This document shows, piece by piece, positions 21,212-30,814 of a stretch of DNA of 64,000 bases. Each line of letters opens with the position of its first letter. Position 1 is the first letter of the stretch. The notes under the pieces were generated by a model that saw nothing but the letters and a program-made list of their open reading frames with translations, had not been told where the DNA came from and ran no database searches. The position numbers were made by a program, and so were the translations under genes. The DNA comes from Eubacterium plexicaudatum ASF492 (GTDB lineage Bacteria > Bacillota > Clostridia > Lachnospirales > Lachnospiraceae): contig NZ_AQFT02000001.1 in the NCBI RefSeq assembly GCF_000364225.2, positions 5,940,501 through 6,004,500 of the forward strand. The letters run 5' to 3'.

Positions 21212-21986
21212 ATGATTACCAGTACGGCAAACAAACAGGTAAAAATATTATACAGCTTACAAAAAAAGCAAAAGAGCGTCAAATACAGAAGGTATTTCTG
21301 GCAGAAGGCATTCGGATTTTTGAAGAAATACCGAAAAAATATATGCAGGATGTTTATGTATCCGAATCTTTTTTCGGAAAGAAGAACATGCACGCAGATT
21401 GGAAGGCATCCGTTATGAACTGGTGTCAGATTCGGTATTTCAGAGAATTTCGGATACAAAAACACCGCAGGGGATTTTGTGTGTCGTACGTCAGCCGGAA
21501 TATGCGTTGGAAGACCTGCTGAGCAAAGAGCGGACCCATCTGCTTATTACGGAAGGAATTCAGGACCCCGGCAATCTCGGCACCATGTTTCGCACCGGAG
21601 AAGGTGCGGGAGTTACCGGAATTATTTTAAGTGGGTGCGCAGACTTGTTTGCACCCAAAACCGTGCGGTCTACAATGGGAAGCATTTGCAGAGTGCCGTT
21701 TTATACATCTGAAAACTTAAAGGAGACACTTTGCATTCTAAAAGAAAAAGGAATTTCCATATACGCGGCACATTTAAAAGGGAAAAAATACTATAATACG
21801 ATGGATTATCGCAGCGCGACGGCATTTTTGATCGGCAGTGAAGGAAATGGTCTGACAGAAGAAACGGCAGAGCAGGCAGATGTATATTTGAAAATTCCAA
21901 TGGGCGGACAGTTGGAATCGCTGAATGCGGCGATGGCAGCGGGAATTTTAATGTATGAGGTGAATCGGCAGAGAAGGGGAACGTGA
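21212..21986 (+). CDS. TrmH/SpoU family RNA 2'-O-methyltransferase (two frameshifts as read)
   Basis: About 259 aa. The N-terminal substrate-binding domain reads MITSTANKQVK, then (in a second frame) KVFLAEGIRIFEE, then (in a third) RLEGIRYELVSDSVFQRIS. The C-terminal SPOUT knot domain has the three family motifs: ITEGIQDPGNLGTMFRT, PKTVRSTMGSICRVPF and the IPMGGQLESLNAAMAAGILMYE block. Both breaks (near 21240 and 21385) are cured by one added A. It methylates ribose in rRNA or tRNA with S-adenosylmethionine. The exact target nucleotide is not readable. It overlaps the next small gene by 4 bases. Confidence 0.88.
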
Positions 21987-22264
21987 AGGAGAAGATACGA
22001 TTGCGAATATGGTTCAAAGAATGGAAAGATAACCGCATGATGCGGGATCTGGTAGTATGCGATGAAGAAGATGATACGAGAACACATAAGATTTTCCGTG
22101 CACTGGAACAGGCGTGTTATGAATTTGACTTAAGCAGACCGATCTGGCTGGATGCAAACATTGTGGAATTTAAGAGACATGCAAAAACACGTTTTACGAA
22201 AGATAATTTTGTAGATTCGATAGAGTTTGATTATTTGGAAATGCATGTGATTGAGGAAGGATAA
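21983..22264 (+). CDS. Small conserved protein of unknown function
   Basis: 93 aa starting at GTG 21983, which overlaps the TGA of the methyltransferase gene (GTGA). The sequence is charged and has no membrane segment or known motif. It includes HKIFRALEQACYEFDLSRP, WLDANIVEFKRHAKTRF and DFDYLEMHVIEE-like acidic ends. The composition and codon use match its neighbours, so it is a real gene rather than a chance frame. Coupling to an RNA methyltransferase hints at a translation-related role, but that is inference from position only. Confidence 0.7.
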   Translation: MKEKIRLRIWFKEWKDNRMMRDLVVCDEEDDTRTHKIFRALEQACYEFDLSRPIWLDANIVEFKRHAKTRFTKDNFVDSIEFDYLEMHVIEEG

Positions 22265-22328
22265 AATAAATATTAAAAAATTTAATTTCTTTTTTTGATA
22301 AAATGTTAACCTGATTGAATAAATATGA

Positions 22329-22334
22329 TATAAT
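22329..22334 (+). promoter_or_regulatory. Promoter -10 element upstream of the alarmone synthetase
   Basis: A perfect TATAAT lies in a 165-bp AT-rich gap. The -35 is weak: TTAACC (22306-22311) at a 17-base spacing. Confidence 0.5.
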
Positions 22335-22429
22335 ATCCGTATAGATAGTTCGTTGTGCAGCAAAAGAGATATTATTGTTACGATAATGGAAAAAGATTTC
22401 CATGTATTTCCCGTATGTAGGAGGTTTAT

Positions 22430-23086
22430 ATGGATACACCACAAAGGCTGAGTGAAGATGTCGAAAGCTGGGAAACGATGATGTTTCTGTATCACTCGGC
22501 AATCAAAGAAGTAGGGACGAAGCTTGAGATTTTAAATGATGAATTTCAGTATGTTCATCAGTACAATCCGATTGAGTATATAAAATCAAGAGTGAAGACC
22601 CCGGAAAGTATCTGCAAGAAACTAAAGCGTTATGGAAAAGAAGTATCAATAGAAAATATGGTAAATTGTGTAAATGATATTGCAGGGATCCGCATCGTCT
22701 GTTCATTTACATCGGATATTTACCGGGTGGCGGATATGATCGGCAGACAGAATGATCTTACGGTTGTTTCCGTAAAAGATTATATCAGACATCCAAAAGA
22801 GAGCGGTTATAAGAGTTATCATATGCTTGTTACCGTACCGGTATTTTTATCGGATCGTGTGGTGAACACGAGAACGGAGATACAGATTCGTACGATGGCA
22901 ATGGATTTTTGGGCAAGTCTGGAACATAAGATTTACTATAAGTTTGAAGGAAATGCGCCGGAATATATCAGCCGGGATTTGCGTGAATGTTCGGATATCG
23001 TATCACAGCTGGATGCGAAGATGCTTTCTCTGAATAATGCAATCTTAGTAGCAAAAGAAAAACAGGCAAAGATCCATAGCGCGTAA
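22430..23086 (+). CDS. relQ: Small alarmone synthetase (RelQ/YjbM-type GTP pyrophosphokinase)
   Basis: 218 aa consisting of a single (p)ppGpp synthetase domain, with no hydrolase or TGS/ACT domains, which defines the small alarmone synthetases. Key parts are SRVKTPESICKKLKRYG, DIAGIRIVCSFTSDIY, VKDYIRHPKESGYKSYHM and EIQIRTMAMDFWASLEHKIYYK, which includes the GTP/ATP-binding and catalytic Glu region. It transfers pyrophosphate from ATP to GDP or GTP in starvation or cell-wall stress. The ATG at 22430 follows AGGAGG directly (22420-22425). It is a single-gene unit between a promoter and a terminator-like hairpin. Confidence 0.93.
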   Translation: MDTPQRLSEDVESWETMMFLYHSAIKEVGTKLEILNDEFQYVHQYNPIEYIKSRVKTPESICKKLKRYGKEVSIENMVNCVNDIAGIRIVCSFTSDIYRVADMIGRQNDLTVVSVKDYIRHPKESGYKSYHMLVTVPVFLSDRVVNTRTEIQIRTMAMDFWASLEHKIYYKFEGNAPEYISRDLRECSDIVSQLDAKMLSLNNAILVAKEKQAKIHSA

Positions 23087-23095
23087 GCAGATGTT

Positions 23096-23135
23096 GAGCG
23101 GCAGAGCTATTATTCATAGTTTTGCCGCTCATTTT
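23096..23135 (+). terminator. Terminator-like hairpin after relQ
   Basis: GAGCGGCA pairs with TGCCGCTC, with a second inner pairing AGCTAT/ATAGTT, followed by ATTTTG, ten bases after the relQ stop. Confidence 0.65.
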
Positions 23136-23228
23136 GTCCGGAGCTGCACTGTGAGAATAACACTCTGTTTTTTACAAAAAGAAAAGCCGTAAATCCTTGC
23201 TGAACAAAGACCTACGACAATTCATAAG

Positions 23229-23301
23229 AGCGATAGACGGGGCTCGAACCCGCGGTCTCGACCTTGGCAAGGTCGCGCGTTACCAACTACGCCACTATCG
23301 C
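23229..23301 (-). tRNA. tRNA-Gly (anticodon GCC), copy 1
   Basis: On the minus strand the 73-nt sequence folds as a full cloverleaf: acceptor stem GCGATAG/CTATCGC, anticodon stem CGACC/GGTCG with loop TTGCCAA (anticodon GCC), and T-loop GGTTCGAGCC. CCA is not encoded. It is identical to the second copy 36 bp away. Confidence 0.97.
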
Positions 23302-23337
23302 ATGTGTTTGCTAAAACAAATAAAAGGTAATTCTGAG

Positions 23338-23410
23338 AGCGATAGACGGGGCTCGAACCCGCGGTCTCGACCTTGGCAAGGTCGCGCGTTACCAACTACG
23401 CCACTATCGC
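23338..23410 (-). tRNA. tRNA-Gly (anticodon GCC), copy 2
   Basis: A second identical 73-nt tRNA-Gly(GCC) on the minus strand, in tandem with the first. It would be transcribed first, from the IS side, with copy 1 following. Confidence 0.97.
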
Positions 23411-23454
23411 ATTGCTTTTGTTCCTCGCGAACACAATACATACTATAAACGATA

Positions 23455-23506
23455 ATAAGAAAAATGTCAATAGGAAAAATAAAAAATTTAAATTTTTTTA
23501 TTTTCT
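23455..23506. repeat. 52-bp direct repeat, left copy (IS target-site duplication)
   Basis: This AT-rich 52-bp segment starts ATAAGAAAAATGTCAATAGG and ends TTATTTTCT. It recurs at 25561-25612, immediately on the other side of the IS. The copies differ only in the lengths of one A run (6 versus 7) and one T run (7 versus 6). It contains an A-tract/T-tract palindrome. Confidence 0.92.
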
Positions 23507-25560
23507 CCGTTGTTTTGCAACCCCTAATAGATACTTTCATTCATAAAACCTTAATCCACCCGCAATAGCTGGATTTTTTTACGTCAAGTCTTATGTATTT
23601 TTTTGTTGTATTATATTGTGTTTCACGTGAAACAATGGTATAATATTCTTCAGGAGGTGATTTTTTGTACCTTAAGAAAAGCTTTAACAAAAGAGAAACA
23701 AGACTCAGCTTTCTTTTGTCCAGGGGTATCGCATCAATGGGAAAGTGAAGCATAAAGTTATACAAAACCTTGGATATTTGGAAGACTACCTGGACAAATA
23801 TGAAGATCCGATAGCTTATTTTCAACAGGTCGCAAAAGAATGGAATGCAAGTCAGGCTGCACCGGAAACCATTGAAGTAAGGCTTTCGGAAAAACTCCCG
23901 GATCAATGCAGCAACCGGAAAAATCTTGGATATGCCATTATTAAGATCGTTTATGCTAAACTCAGGATCCGTGAATTTTTTCAGAATAAGCAGCGCCAGC
24001 TTCCTGCAGAGTATAACCTGAACAGCATTTTTTCCCTGTTGATATTCAATCGGTTCCTGTTCCCATCTTCAAAAAAGAACGCTTATGAAACGAAAGGCCG
24101 TTTTTTGACAGCTTCAGTTTCTCACTGGATGATGTCTACAGGGCGCTCGGCTATTTCAGCAGATATTCGCATGAACTCCAGAAGCATTTGCATGCCGAAG
24201 TTTCCAGCCTTATCGGCAGGAATTCCGAAAAAGCTTATTATGATGTCACCAACTATTATTTTGAAATACCATATGAAGACGAGGACGCTGGCTCGGACAC
24301 GGAAAGAAAATTGAAGCGTAAAAAAGGACCGTCGAAAGAACACCGCAAAGACCCGATCATTCAAATGGGGCTTCTCATGGATCCTAACGGCATCCCAATG
24401 GCATTCCATACTTTCTCCGGCAACGAGAGCGAGAAGACAACTATGCTCCCGGCGATACAGAGGGTCAAAAAGGATTATGAAATCGGCAGGATCATAGTTG
24501 TCGCTGACAGGGGGCTGAACACCAGTGACAACACATCTGTCCTTTCCGGAACCAATGCATCCGATGAGAAAAATAATGACGGTTATGTATACGGCCAGAG
24601 TATCCGTGGGGCCGATGCGGAATTCAAAAAATGGGCGCTGGAACCGGACGGGTATGTTACAGCAATGGAAAAAACAAAGATGGGGAAGCTATTCCATTCA
24701 AACACAAGTCCAGGCTGTACGCAAAAGAGATAACCAAAAAAGATTCGAATGGGGCGCGCAGGCTCAAGATGAGAATTTATCAGAAACAGATGGTATATTA
24801 TTCTGAGAAATACGCAAAGAAACAAAGACATGAAAGGGAAAAAGCCGTTGCAAAGGCAAGGGACCTGATCAAAAATCCTGCAGGCTACACGAAAGCGACC
24901 AGCTATGGATGCACTGTGTACATTAACAATGTTTCCTTTTCTAAGGATACCGGAGAAATTGTCAATGGAAAAGAACTTACCATCAATGAACAAAAAATTG
25001 CCGAAGAAGCGCAGTATGATGGCTATTACGCCATTGTCACAAGTGAAAAAGAGCTTTCTGACAATGAAATCCGTGACATATATAAAGGGTTATGGGAAAT
25101 AGAAGAATCATTCAAGATTATAAAGAGCGAATTCAAAACCAGACCTGTATTTGTTTCTAACGAAGATCATATACAGGCGCATTTTTTAATTTGTTTTGTG
25201 ACACTGGTTGTAATGCGCGTTTTAGAGCAGCTCATAGGAAAATGCCATTCTGTCAGGCAAATCCGGAATTCCCTGGCAAGCTATTGCTGTTCGTATTTAG
25301 ACCGGAATTATTATGTGTTCGATTATCGGGACGATGTAATTTTGACTATGGAGAAGACATTTGGATTAGACCTAAGCAAAAGTACATGCAGCTTTCGGAA
25401 ATCAAAAAATATCTATGTATAAGGATGTATAAAATATAAAATTTTTATAAACTCAAAAAGCGAAAAATACAACAACTCTATGCATTTAAAAAAAGCTCCA
25501 AACTCCAGTATTTACAAGGAGTCCAGAGCTTTTTTTACTCAATCACCTGCAAAACTCAGG
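23507..25560 (+). mobile_element. IS1634-type insertion sequence (2,054 bp)
   Basis: The element lies exactly between two copies of a 52-bp direct repeat and holds one transposase. Its ends form weak imperfect inverted repeats sharing CC and GTTTTGCA (left CCGTTGTTTTGCA, right complement CCTGAGTTTTGCA). IS1634 and relatives are known for unusually long, variable target duplications, which fits. It is inserted between the tRNA-Gly pair and the hisS promoter. Confidence 0.88.
23665..25422 (+). CDS. IS1634 family DDE transposase (frameshifts as read)
   Basis: About 585 aa once three frameshifts are corrected. The start is TTG 23665 behind AGGAGGTGA (no ATG fits). The N terminus YLKKSFNK...VQGYRINGKVKHKVIQNLGYL is typical of the family. 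The DDE domain shows YYDVTNYYFE, GLLMDPNGIPMAFHTF, IIVVADRGLNT (catalytic Asp) and DIYKGLWEIEESFKIIKSEF (catalytic Glu). Frame breaks lie near 23693, at the T6 run of 24106 and at the A6 run near 24668. Each is cured by one base (for example GRFFDSFSFSLDDVYRAL at the second). The element is therefore probably intact. Confidence 0.88.
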
Positions 25561-25612
25561 ATAAGAAAAATGTCAATAGGAAAAATAAAAAAATTTAAAT
25601 TTTTTATTTTCT
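25561..25612. repeat. 52-bp direct repeat, right copy (IS target-site duplication)
   Basis: The right copy of the duplication flanking the IS, identical to 23455-23506 except for one base in each of two homopolymers. Confidence 0.92.
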
Positions 25613-25619
25613 GCCGCTC

Positions 25620-25647
25620 TTGACTTTTCAGCCATACAAAATATAAT
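25620..25647 (+). promoter_or_regulatory. Sigma-A type promoter of hisS
   Basis: TTGACT (25620-25625) and TATAAT (25642-25647) are separated by 16 bases, followed after about 18 bases by AGGGAGG and the hisS ATG. The leader is too short for a T-box riboswitch. The IS lies immediately upstream, but the promoter itself is intact. Confidence 0.8.
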
Positions 25648-25681
25648 GGTATCTATACAACTTCAGGGAGGAACGACGATT

Positions 25682-26930
25682 ATGTCTTTAGTGAAAAAGC
25701 CAGTCAATGGCATGAAAGATATTTTACCATCGGAAATGCAGATCCGTGATTATGTTCAAAGCGTAATTCGTGACACATACCGCAGCTTTGGTTTTACACC
25801 AATTGAAACGCCGTGTATGGAAAATATAGCGAATCTGTCCAACAAGCAGGGCGGTGAGAATGAAAAGCTGATTTTTAAAGTGATGAAGCGTGGCGAAAAA
25901 TTAAATCCGGAGGCAGCCAAAACAGAAAATGATCTGGTTGATTTTGGAATGCGGTATGACCTGACGGTGCCTCTCGCGCGTTATTATGCAAATCATGCAA
26001 ATGATCTGCCGTCGCCGTTTAAGGCGCTGCAGATGGGGAACGTATGGCGTGCGGACCGGCCGCAGAGAGGACGCTATCGGCAGTTTATGCAATGTGACAT
26101 TGATATTTTGGGCGAACCGTCCAATCTGGCAGAGATTGAGCTGATTCTGGCAACGACAACAACGCTTGGCAGGCTTGGATTTAAAAACTTTGAGATACGG
26201 ATTAACGAACGCCGGATTTTAAAGGCGATGGCGGCTTATAGCGGCTTTTCGGAAGAAGTTTATGATACGGTATTTATTATATTGGATAAAATGGATAAAA
26301 TAGGAATGGAAGGCGTAGCGGCAGAATTGCAGAAAGAAGGGTTTTCCGATGAATCCGTTTGCAGGTATCTGGATTTGTTCCGCGGAGTACGGGAAGCAGA
26401 GGACGGCATTGCTTATCTGGCGGATATGTTGGGAGATTATGTGGAGACAGATGCCATAAAAAGCATGAAAGAAATTGCCGCCAGTGTGAATGCCTGTAAA
26501 GCGGCGGAGTTCGAACTGGTATTTGACCCGACGCTGGTACGCGGGATGTCCTATTATACGGGAACAATATTTGAAATCGCGATGCCGGAATTTGGCGGCA
26601 GCTGCGGCGGTGGCGGACGTTATGATAAAATGATCGGCAATTTTACCGGAAAAGATGTACCTGCATGCGGATTTTCCATTGGATTTGAGCGTATTATCCT
26701 GCTCTTAATGGAAAGTGCATTTCAGATTCCACAGCAGCCGAAAAAGCGGCTTATCTTATTGAAAAAGGATATCCGGGCGAAAAGCTGGCAGGGGTCATCG
26801 CACAGGCACAGGCAGCAAGGCAGCAGGGACAGCAGGTTCTGGTTGTACGCATGAACAAAATAAAAAATTTCAGAAAGAACAGCTGATGAAAGAAGGCTAT
26901 GAGGAATTTGTGGAATTTTTCAACCGGTAA
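25682..26930 (+). CDS. hisS: Histidine--tRNA ligase (two frameshifts near the 3' end as read)
   Basis: A class II synthetase of about 416 aa charging tRNA-His. Motif 1 region is FGFTPIETPCMEN, motif 2 is MGNVWRADRPQRGRYRQFMQCDID, the histidine-specific loop is LVRGMSYYTGTIFEI, and motif 3 is GFSIGFERI. The start is ATG 25682 after GGGAGG, since the 12 codons before it lack a ribosome site. The anticodon-binding tail is split: one A added near 26742 gives AAYLIEKGYPGEKLAG, and one near 26855 gives KKFQKEQLMKEGYEEF to the stop at 26930. The C-terminal domain is shorter than in many HisRS, as I recall for Lachnospiraceae forms. Confidence 0.95.
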
Positions 26931-26991
26931 TGGAAATGTCTATGATGATAGCAGATGATAGTAATAGAAACTTACAAAACAGGAGGAATAC

Positions 26992-28773
26992 ATGATGGGA
27001 GAATCCATGCAGGGACTGCACAGAACCCACAGATGTACGGAAGTATCGGGCCGGAACATCGGGGAAACGATAACCGTTATGGGATGGGTGCAGAAAAGAC
27101 GTAATTTGGGAAGTCTGATATTTATAGATCTGAGAGACCGTTCCGGACTTCTGCAGATTGTATTTGATGAGGAAAGCGTCGGTACGGAAGGTTTTTCAAA
27201 AGCAGGCACGTTAAGAAGCGAATATGTGGTTGCCGTAACAGGAACTGTCAATAAGAGAAGTGCGGCGGTTAACGACAATTTGAAGACCGGCGATATTGAA
27301 GTTATTGCACAAAGCCTCAGAATTTTATCGGAATCGGAAACACCGCCGTTTCCAATTGAATCTGACAGCCAGACAAAAGATGAACTGCGGTTGAAATACC
27401 GATATCTGGATTTGCGCAGACCGGATCTGCAGCGTAATCTGATGATGCGCAGCAGGGCGGCATCCCTGATTCGCAATTTTATGGAAAAAGAAGGATTTTT
27501 GGAAATTGAAACACCGATGCTGCAAAAGTCCACACCCGAAGGAGCGAGAGATTATCTGGTACCGAGCCGTGTGCATCCGGGGAAATTTTATGCACTGCCG
27601 CAGTCGCCGCAGCTGTTTAAGCAGCTGCTGATGTGTTCCGGCTATGACCGGTATATTCAGATTACGAAATGCTTCCGTGACGAAGATCTTCGCGCGGACC
27701 GCCAGCCGGAATTTACACAAATTGACATGGAGCTGTCTTTTGTAGATGCGGAAGATGTCATGGATGTCAATGAACGGCTGCTGCAGTATGTATTCAAAGA
27801 AACGATCGGCGTGGATGTGGAGCTGCCGCTGCCAAGAATGCCGTGGAAGGAAGCAATGGACCGTTTCGGTTCGGATAAGCCGGATACCCGTTTTGGCATG
27901 GAGTTAAAAGACGTATCCGACATCGTTGCGGGCTGTGGATTTGGCGTATTCACCGGAGCGTTGGAAAGCGGCGGATCCGTGCGCGGGATTAATGTAAAAG
28001 GGCAGAGTAAAATGCCGCGCAAAAAGATTGACAAGCTTGTAGAATTTGCAAAAGGCTGCGGAGCAAAAGGACTTGCGTATTTATGTGTAAATGAGGATGG
28101 CACGTATAAATCTTCATTTGCCAAATTTATGTCGGAACAGGAGCTGTCGGCGCTTGCGGAAAAGATGGAGGCACAGCCGGGAGATCTGCTTTTATTTGCG
28201 GCAGATAAAAACAAAATCGTATGGAACGTGTTAGGCGCACTTCGTCTGGAACTGGGCAAAGAACTGGAACTGATTGATGAAAACAAATATCATTTTCTAT
28301 GGGTAACGGAATTTCCGCTGTTGGAATGGTCGGACGAAGAGCAGCGTTATATGGCGATGCATCATCCGTTTACAATGCCGATGGAAGAAGACTGGGATAA
28401 GATTGATACGGCGCCGGGAGAGGTGCGTGCGAAAGCGTATGATATCGTTTTAAACGGTACGGAACTTGGAGGCGGGTCCGTGCGTATTCACAGAAATGAT
28501 ATTCAGGAAAAAATGTTTGAGGTACTTGGATTTACAAAAGAAAAGGCATGGGAGAATTTTGGATTTCTGTTAAGTGCGTTTCAGTACGGAGTACCGCCGC
28601 ATGCAGGACTTGCGTATGGATTTGACCGAATGATTATGCATATGGTACATGCGGATTCCATACGTGACGTAATTGCGTTCCCAAAAGTAAAAGATGCGTC
28701 GGATTTAATGTCCGAAGCGCCGGAAACCGTAGATGCAGGACAGCTTGAAGAGCTTGGAATTGCCTTAAAATAA
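26992..28773 (+). CDS. aspS: Aspartate--tRNA ligase
   Basis: 593 aa, bacterial-type AspRS. The N-terminal OB anticodon-binding domain (GWVQKRRNLGSLIFIDLRDRSG split around residue 40) is followed by class II motif 1 (IETPMLQKSTPEGARDYLVPSR), motif 2 (YIQITKCFRDEDLRADRQPEF), a GAD insertion domain (about 290-425) and motif 3 (GLAYGFDRMIM). The start is ATG 26992 with AGGAGG 5 bases upstream. It is 61 bp behind hisS, so the two are probably co-transcribed. No frameshift occurs in this 1.8-kb gene. Confidence 0.97.
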   Translation: MMGESMQGLHRTHRCTEVSGRNIGETITVMGWVQKRRNLGSLIFIDLRDRSGLLQIVFDEESVGTEGFSKAGTLRSEYVVAVTGTVNKRSAAVNDNLKTGDIEVIAQSLRILSESETPPFPIESDSQTKDELRLKYRYLDLRRPDLQRNLMMRSRAASLIRNFMEKEGFLEIETPMLQKSTPEGARDYLVPSRVHPGKFYALPQSPQLFKQLLMCSGYDRYIQITKCFRDEDLRADRQPEFTQIDMELSFVDAEDVMDVNERLLQYVFKETIGVDVELPLPRMPWKEAMDRFGSDKPDTRFGMELKDVSDIVAGCGFGVFTGALESGGSVRGINVKGQSKMPRKKIDKLVEFAKGCGAKGLAYLCVNEDGTYKSSFAKFMSEQELSALAEKMEAQPGDLLLFAADKNKIVWNVLGALRLELGKELELIDENKYHFLWVTEFPLLEWSDEEQRYMAMHHPFTMPMEEDWDKIDTAPGEVRAKAYDIVLNGTELGGGSVRIHRNDIQEKMFEVLGFTKEKAWENFGFLLSAFQYGVPPHAGLAYGFDRMIMHMVHADSIRDVIAFPKVKDASDLMSEAPETVDAGQLEELGIALK

Positions 28774-28789
28774 TTCTTCGGAATTTTTT
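28772..28789 (+). terminator. Short UUCG-loop terminator after aspS
   Basis: AATTC-TTCG-GAATT followed by TTTT, overlapping the aspS stop codon. The stem is only 5 bp but has a stable UUCG tetraloop. Confidence 0.55.
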
Positions 28790-28868
28790 GCCATCCGTGA
28801 AACTTTTTTATAACAGGGGCGTCTAATCATTATAAACAAATAAAAAATGAAAGCGGAGGTAGATAATT

Positions 28869-29649
28869 ATGAGAAGAAAAGAAATTGCAAAAAACTTGGT
28901 ATTACCATTATGGCATCCCTGTTGGCGCTGCCTTGTGTGGTACCTGTGGCGTGCCCACCGGATACAAAAGTTCTGGCAGCGCAGACGGATACAAAGAGTC
29001 CGTCACAGGGGCTGCAGCTGACGACAAAGACATACGAAAAAGAATATAAGACGGAAGAAGGCCGTATATATAAAGAAGTTTCTTATGAATATCCGTATGC
29101 GGAAGATGACAGCGACGCGGCAAAGACGTTCAATCGGTTTTATCGGAACCTGCTGACAAAATGGAAAAAGAATGCGGCTGAAAATTTAAAAGAAGCTGAA
29201 GATATGATCAAAGAGACGGACAGTGCGGACAACTATTATGCGGACGATGTTAAATGTGAGGTTACGATAAATGATGAAAACCATATCTGTGTACTCCAGA
29301 GCGGTTATGAGTATTCTATGGGGGCACATGGCATGCCGTATCGCTATTCGTATATTTTTGATGCAAAGACAGGCAAAAAAGTGTCTGCAGCCACATTGCT
29401 TGGAATGAGCAAAAGCAGGTCAATGAAAAAGTACGTGAACTGTATCTGAAGAAATTTGACAAGACAAAAAAGGTGGAAACTCCGCTGTTTTACCCGGACA
29501 GAGACGACGTTAAGAAGGCTCTGGAGCAGATTGATTTTAACGACAACCGGTATTATCTGAAAAATGGAAAAATCCGGTTTTATGCGGATCCATATGCGGT
29601 AGGGCCATATGTGTCCGGATTTATTGAAGTAGCAGTGAAGCTTTCGTAG
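28869..29649 (+). CDS. Exported DUF4163/DUF3298 (RsiV-like) protein (two frameshifts as read)
   Basis: About 260 aa. The start is ATG 28869 after GGAGG. A signal peptide (GITIMASLLALPCVV) is followed by an extracytoplasmic domain with TFNRFYRNLLTKWK, SGYEYSMGAHGMPYRYSY (the glycine/histidine loop of DUF4163/3298), FDAKTGKKVS and RYYLKNGKIRFYADPYAVGPYVSG. This is the fold of RsiV/PdaC-type proteins that bind lysozyme or modify peptidoglycan. The frame breaks at the A6 run near 28893 and near 29404 (AA to AAA gives LLGNEQKQVNEKV). No membrane anchor or sigma-binding N terminus is present, so it is not an anti-sigma factor itself. The function is inferred from family. Confidence 0.78.
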
Positions 29650-29654
29650 GAACG

Positions 29655-29708
29655 ACAGGATTTGTGATTGCATACATAACGAGCAGTCATAAATCCTGTT
29701 TTATTTTG
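29655..29708 (+). terminator. Rho-independent terminator after the DUF3298 gene
   Basis: ACAGGATTT pairs with AAATCCTGT around a 27-base partly structured loop, followed by TTTATTTT. Confidence 0.75.
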
Positions 29709-30085
29709 GACGTTATTAATCCACGCATTTATATGCATTTTGCACAAATCGAAGGAGTTGGAAAAATTTCTCTTTACAAATGATTGAAAACTTGTTATCA
29801 TATGAACTATCTTATTTTTCTTATTTGGTAAGGTCATAAAAATTATTATGAAAATTTAATTTTGCTAATTAAATATTCATAATTAAATTTATTTCATTAA
29901 ATATGAATCATTGAATTCCCTGTAAAAAAATATATATCAAAAATATACATTAAAACATATCATATACGAATGGATTTGTCGACAGAACTTCGGGCAGAAA
30001 AAAACAATCCGGTTCCTAAACATAGCAGAAAAATGTAACGATTTTGAATCTTCGAACTGATATGTAAATAAAAAATAGAAAGCAG
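29709..30085. other. AT-rich intergenic region with promoter-like sequences
   Basis: 377 bases without a credible ORF. It holds a TTGAAA...TATCTT promoter-like pair near 29785-29815 and several short AT palindromes (AATTTAATTTTGCTAATTAAAT and similar, around 29850-29905). A Spo0A-like box TTTGTCGAC is at 29975-29983, about 110 bases before the next gene. It is likely the control region of that gene. Confidence 0.4.
29975..29983 (+). promoter_or_regulatory. Spo0A-box-like site
   Basis: TTTGTCGAC matches the 0A-box consensus TTTGTCGAA at eight of nine positions. One short site can arise by chance. Confidence 0.3.
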
Positions 30086-30790
30086 GTGGAAAATTTGCCA
30101 AATATCATAGGTTTTTTTGGAAGCTATCCGGCCGATATCTGTATGTATGCAGCCTATGCGCTGCAGAATACGGGAAAACGCGTTTGTGTAATTGATCATT
30201 CTGAGGATGGAATTTTATATCAATGCATACCGACACCGGATCGCACGATGACGACGGTTACGTTTCATGAAGTAGATTTTATGCGGCGGGTACCGTTGGT
30301 GCACTGGCATGAACTGGAATATGAGTATGTGCTCGTACAGTTGGGGAACAGGCCGCAGCAATTGTGTCTGGCGCTGTGCGGTAGCCGCATTCTGGTCGTA
30401 GACTGTGAACGCAGTAATCTGGAATTTTATCGGCAGTTTATGCAGGAAAGCGGTTTGTCAGCAATTGTATTGCTGCGCGGAGTATGTCGGGAACTTGCGG
30501 TAGAAAAAATAAAAAAGTATTTTATATTGGAAAATAAACTGGTGAAACGTTGGATGCTGCTGCCTTTTGATGAGGCAGACGAAGCATATCGCATTGATAT
30601 GCAGTATGAGCCGGTGTATAAATTTGCACATATTTCAGCGGGGATGGAACAGGTTCTTGTACGTCTGCTGCGGGTGTTTACTGTTTTTGACCGGCTGCAC
30701 AGAGTTCGGGCTGTCAGAAATGCAAAGCACGGCAAGACAGCAGCTGTTTTTTCCGGGCAGCCGGAATACGGAGCATATGACGTATGCTGA
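30086..30790 (+). CDS. Unknown protein with ParA/MinD-like fold, lacking a Walker A
   Basis: 234 aa. The start looks like IIGFFGSYPADICMYAAYALQNTGKRVCVID, the beta-alpha-beta layout of MinD/ParA ATPases (first strand, helix, second strand ending in Asp), but the P-loop GKT/S is replaced by FGSYPADIC. Later strands follow the same pattern (YVLVQLGN, ILVVDCERSN). The start is either GTG 30086 or TTG 30095, and the AGCAGGTGG site favours TTG 30095. It is followed 24 bp later by a second MinD-like gene, so the two probably act as a pair. The pattern recalls the TadZ/CpaE localisation proteins of pilus and secretion systems, but no other Tad genes are in view. Confidence 0.6.
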   Translation: MENLPNIIGFFGSYPADICMYAAYALQNTGKRVCVIDHSEDGILYQCIPTPDRTMTTVTFHEVDFMRRVPLVHWHELEYEYVLVQLGNRPQQLCLALCGSRILVVDCERSNLEFYRQFMQESGLSAIVLLRGVCRELAVEKIKKYFILENKLVKRWMLLPFDEADEAYRIDMQYEPVYKFAHISAGMEQVLVRLLRVFTVFDRLHRVRAVRNAKHGKTAAVFSGQPEYGAYDVC

Positions 30791-30814
30791 GTTTGGCAGC
30801 AGAAAAAGAGTACT

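Noticed and set aside
23197..23448. An 83-aa ORF with a twice-repeated GARTRGLDLGKVARYQLRHY-like segment.
   Set aside because: It is the antisense reading of the two tRNA-Gly genes, a well-known annotation artefact.
25613..25681. A T-box riboswitch upstream of hisS.
   Set aside because: Only about 35 bases lie between the -10 box and the start codon, with no T-box sequence or specifier stem. The aspS leader is also too short.
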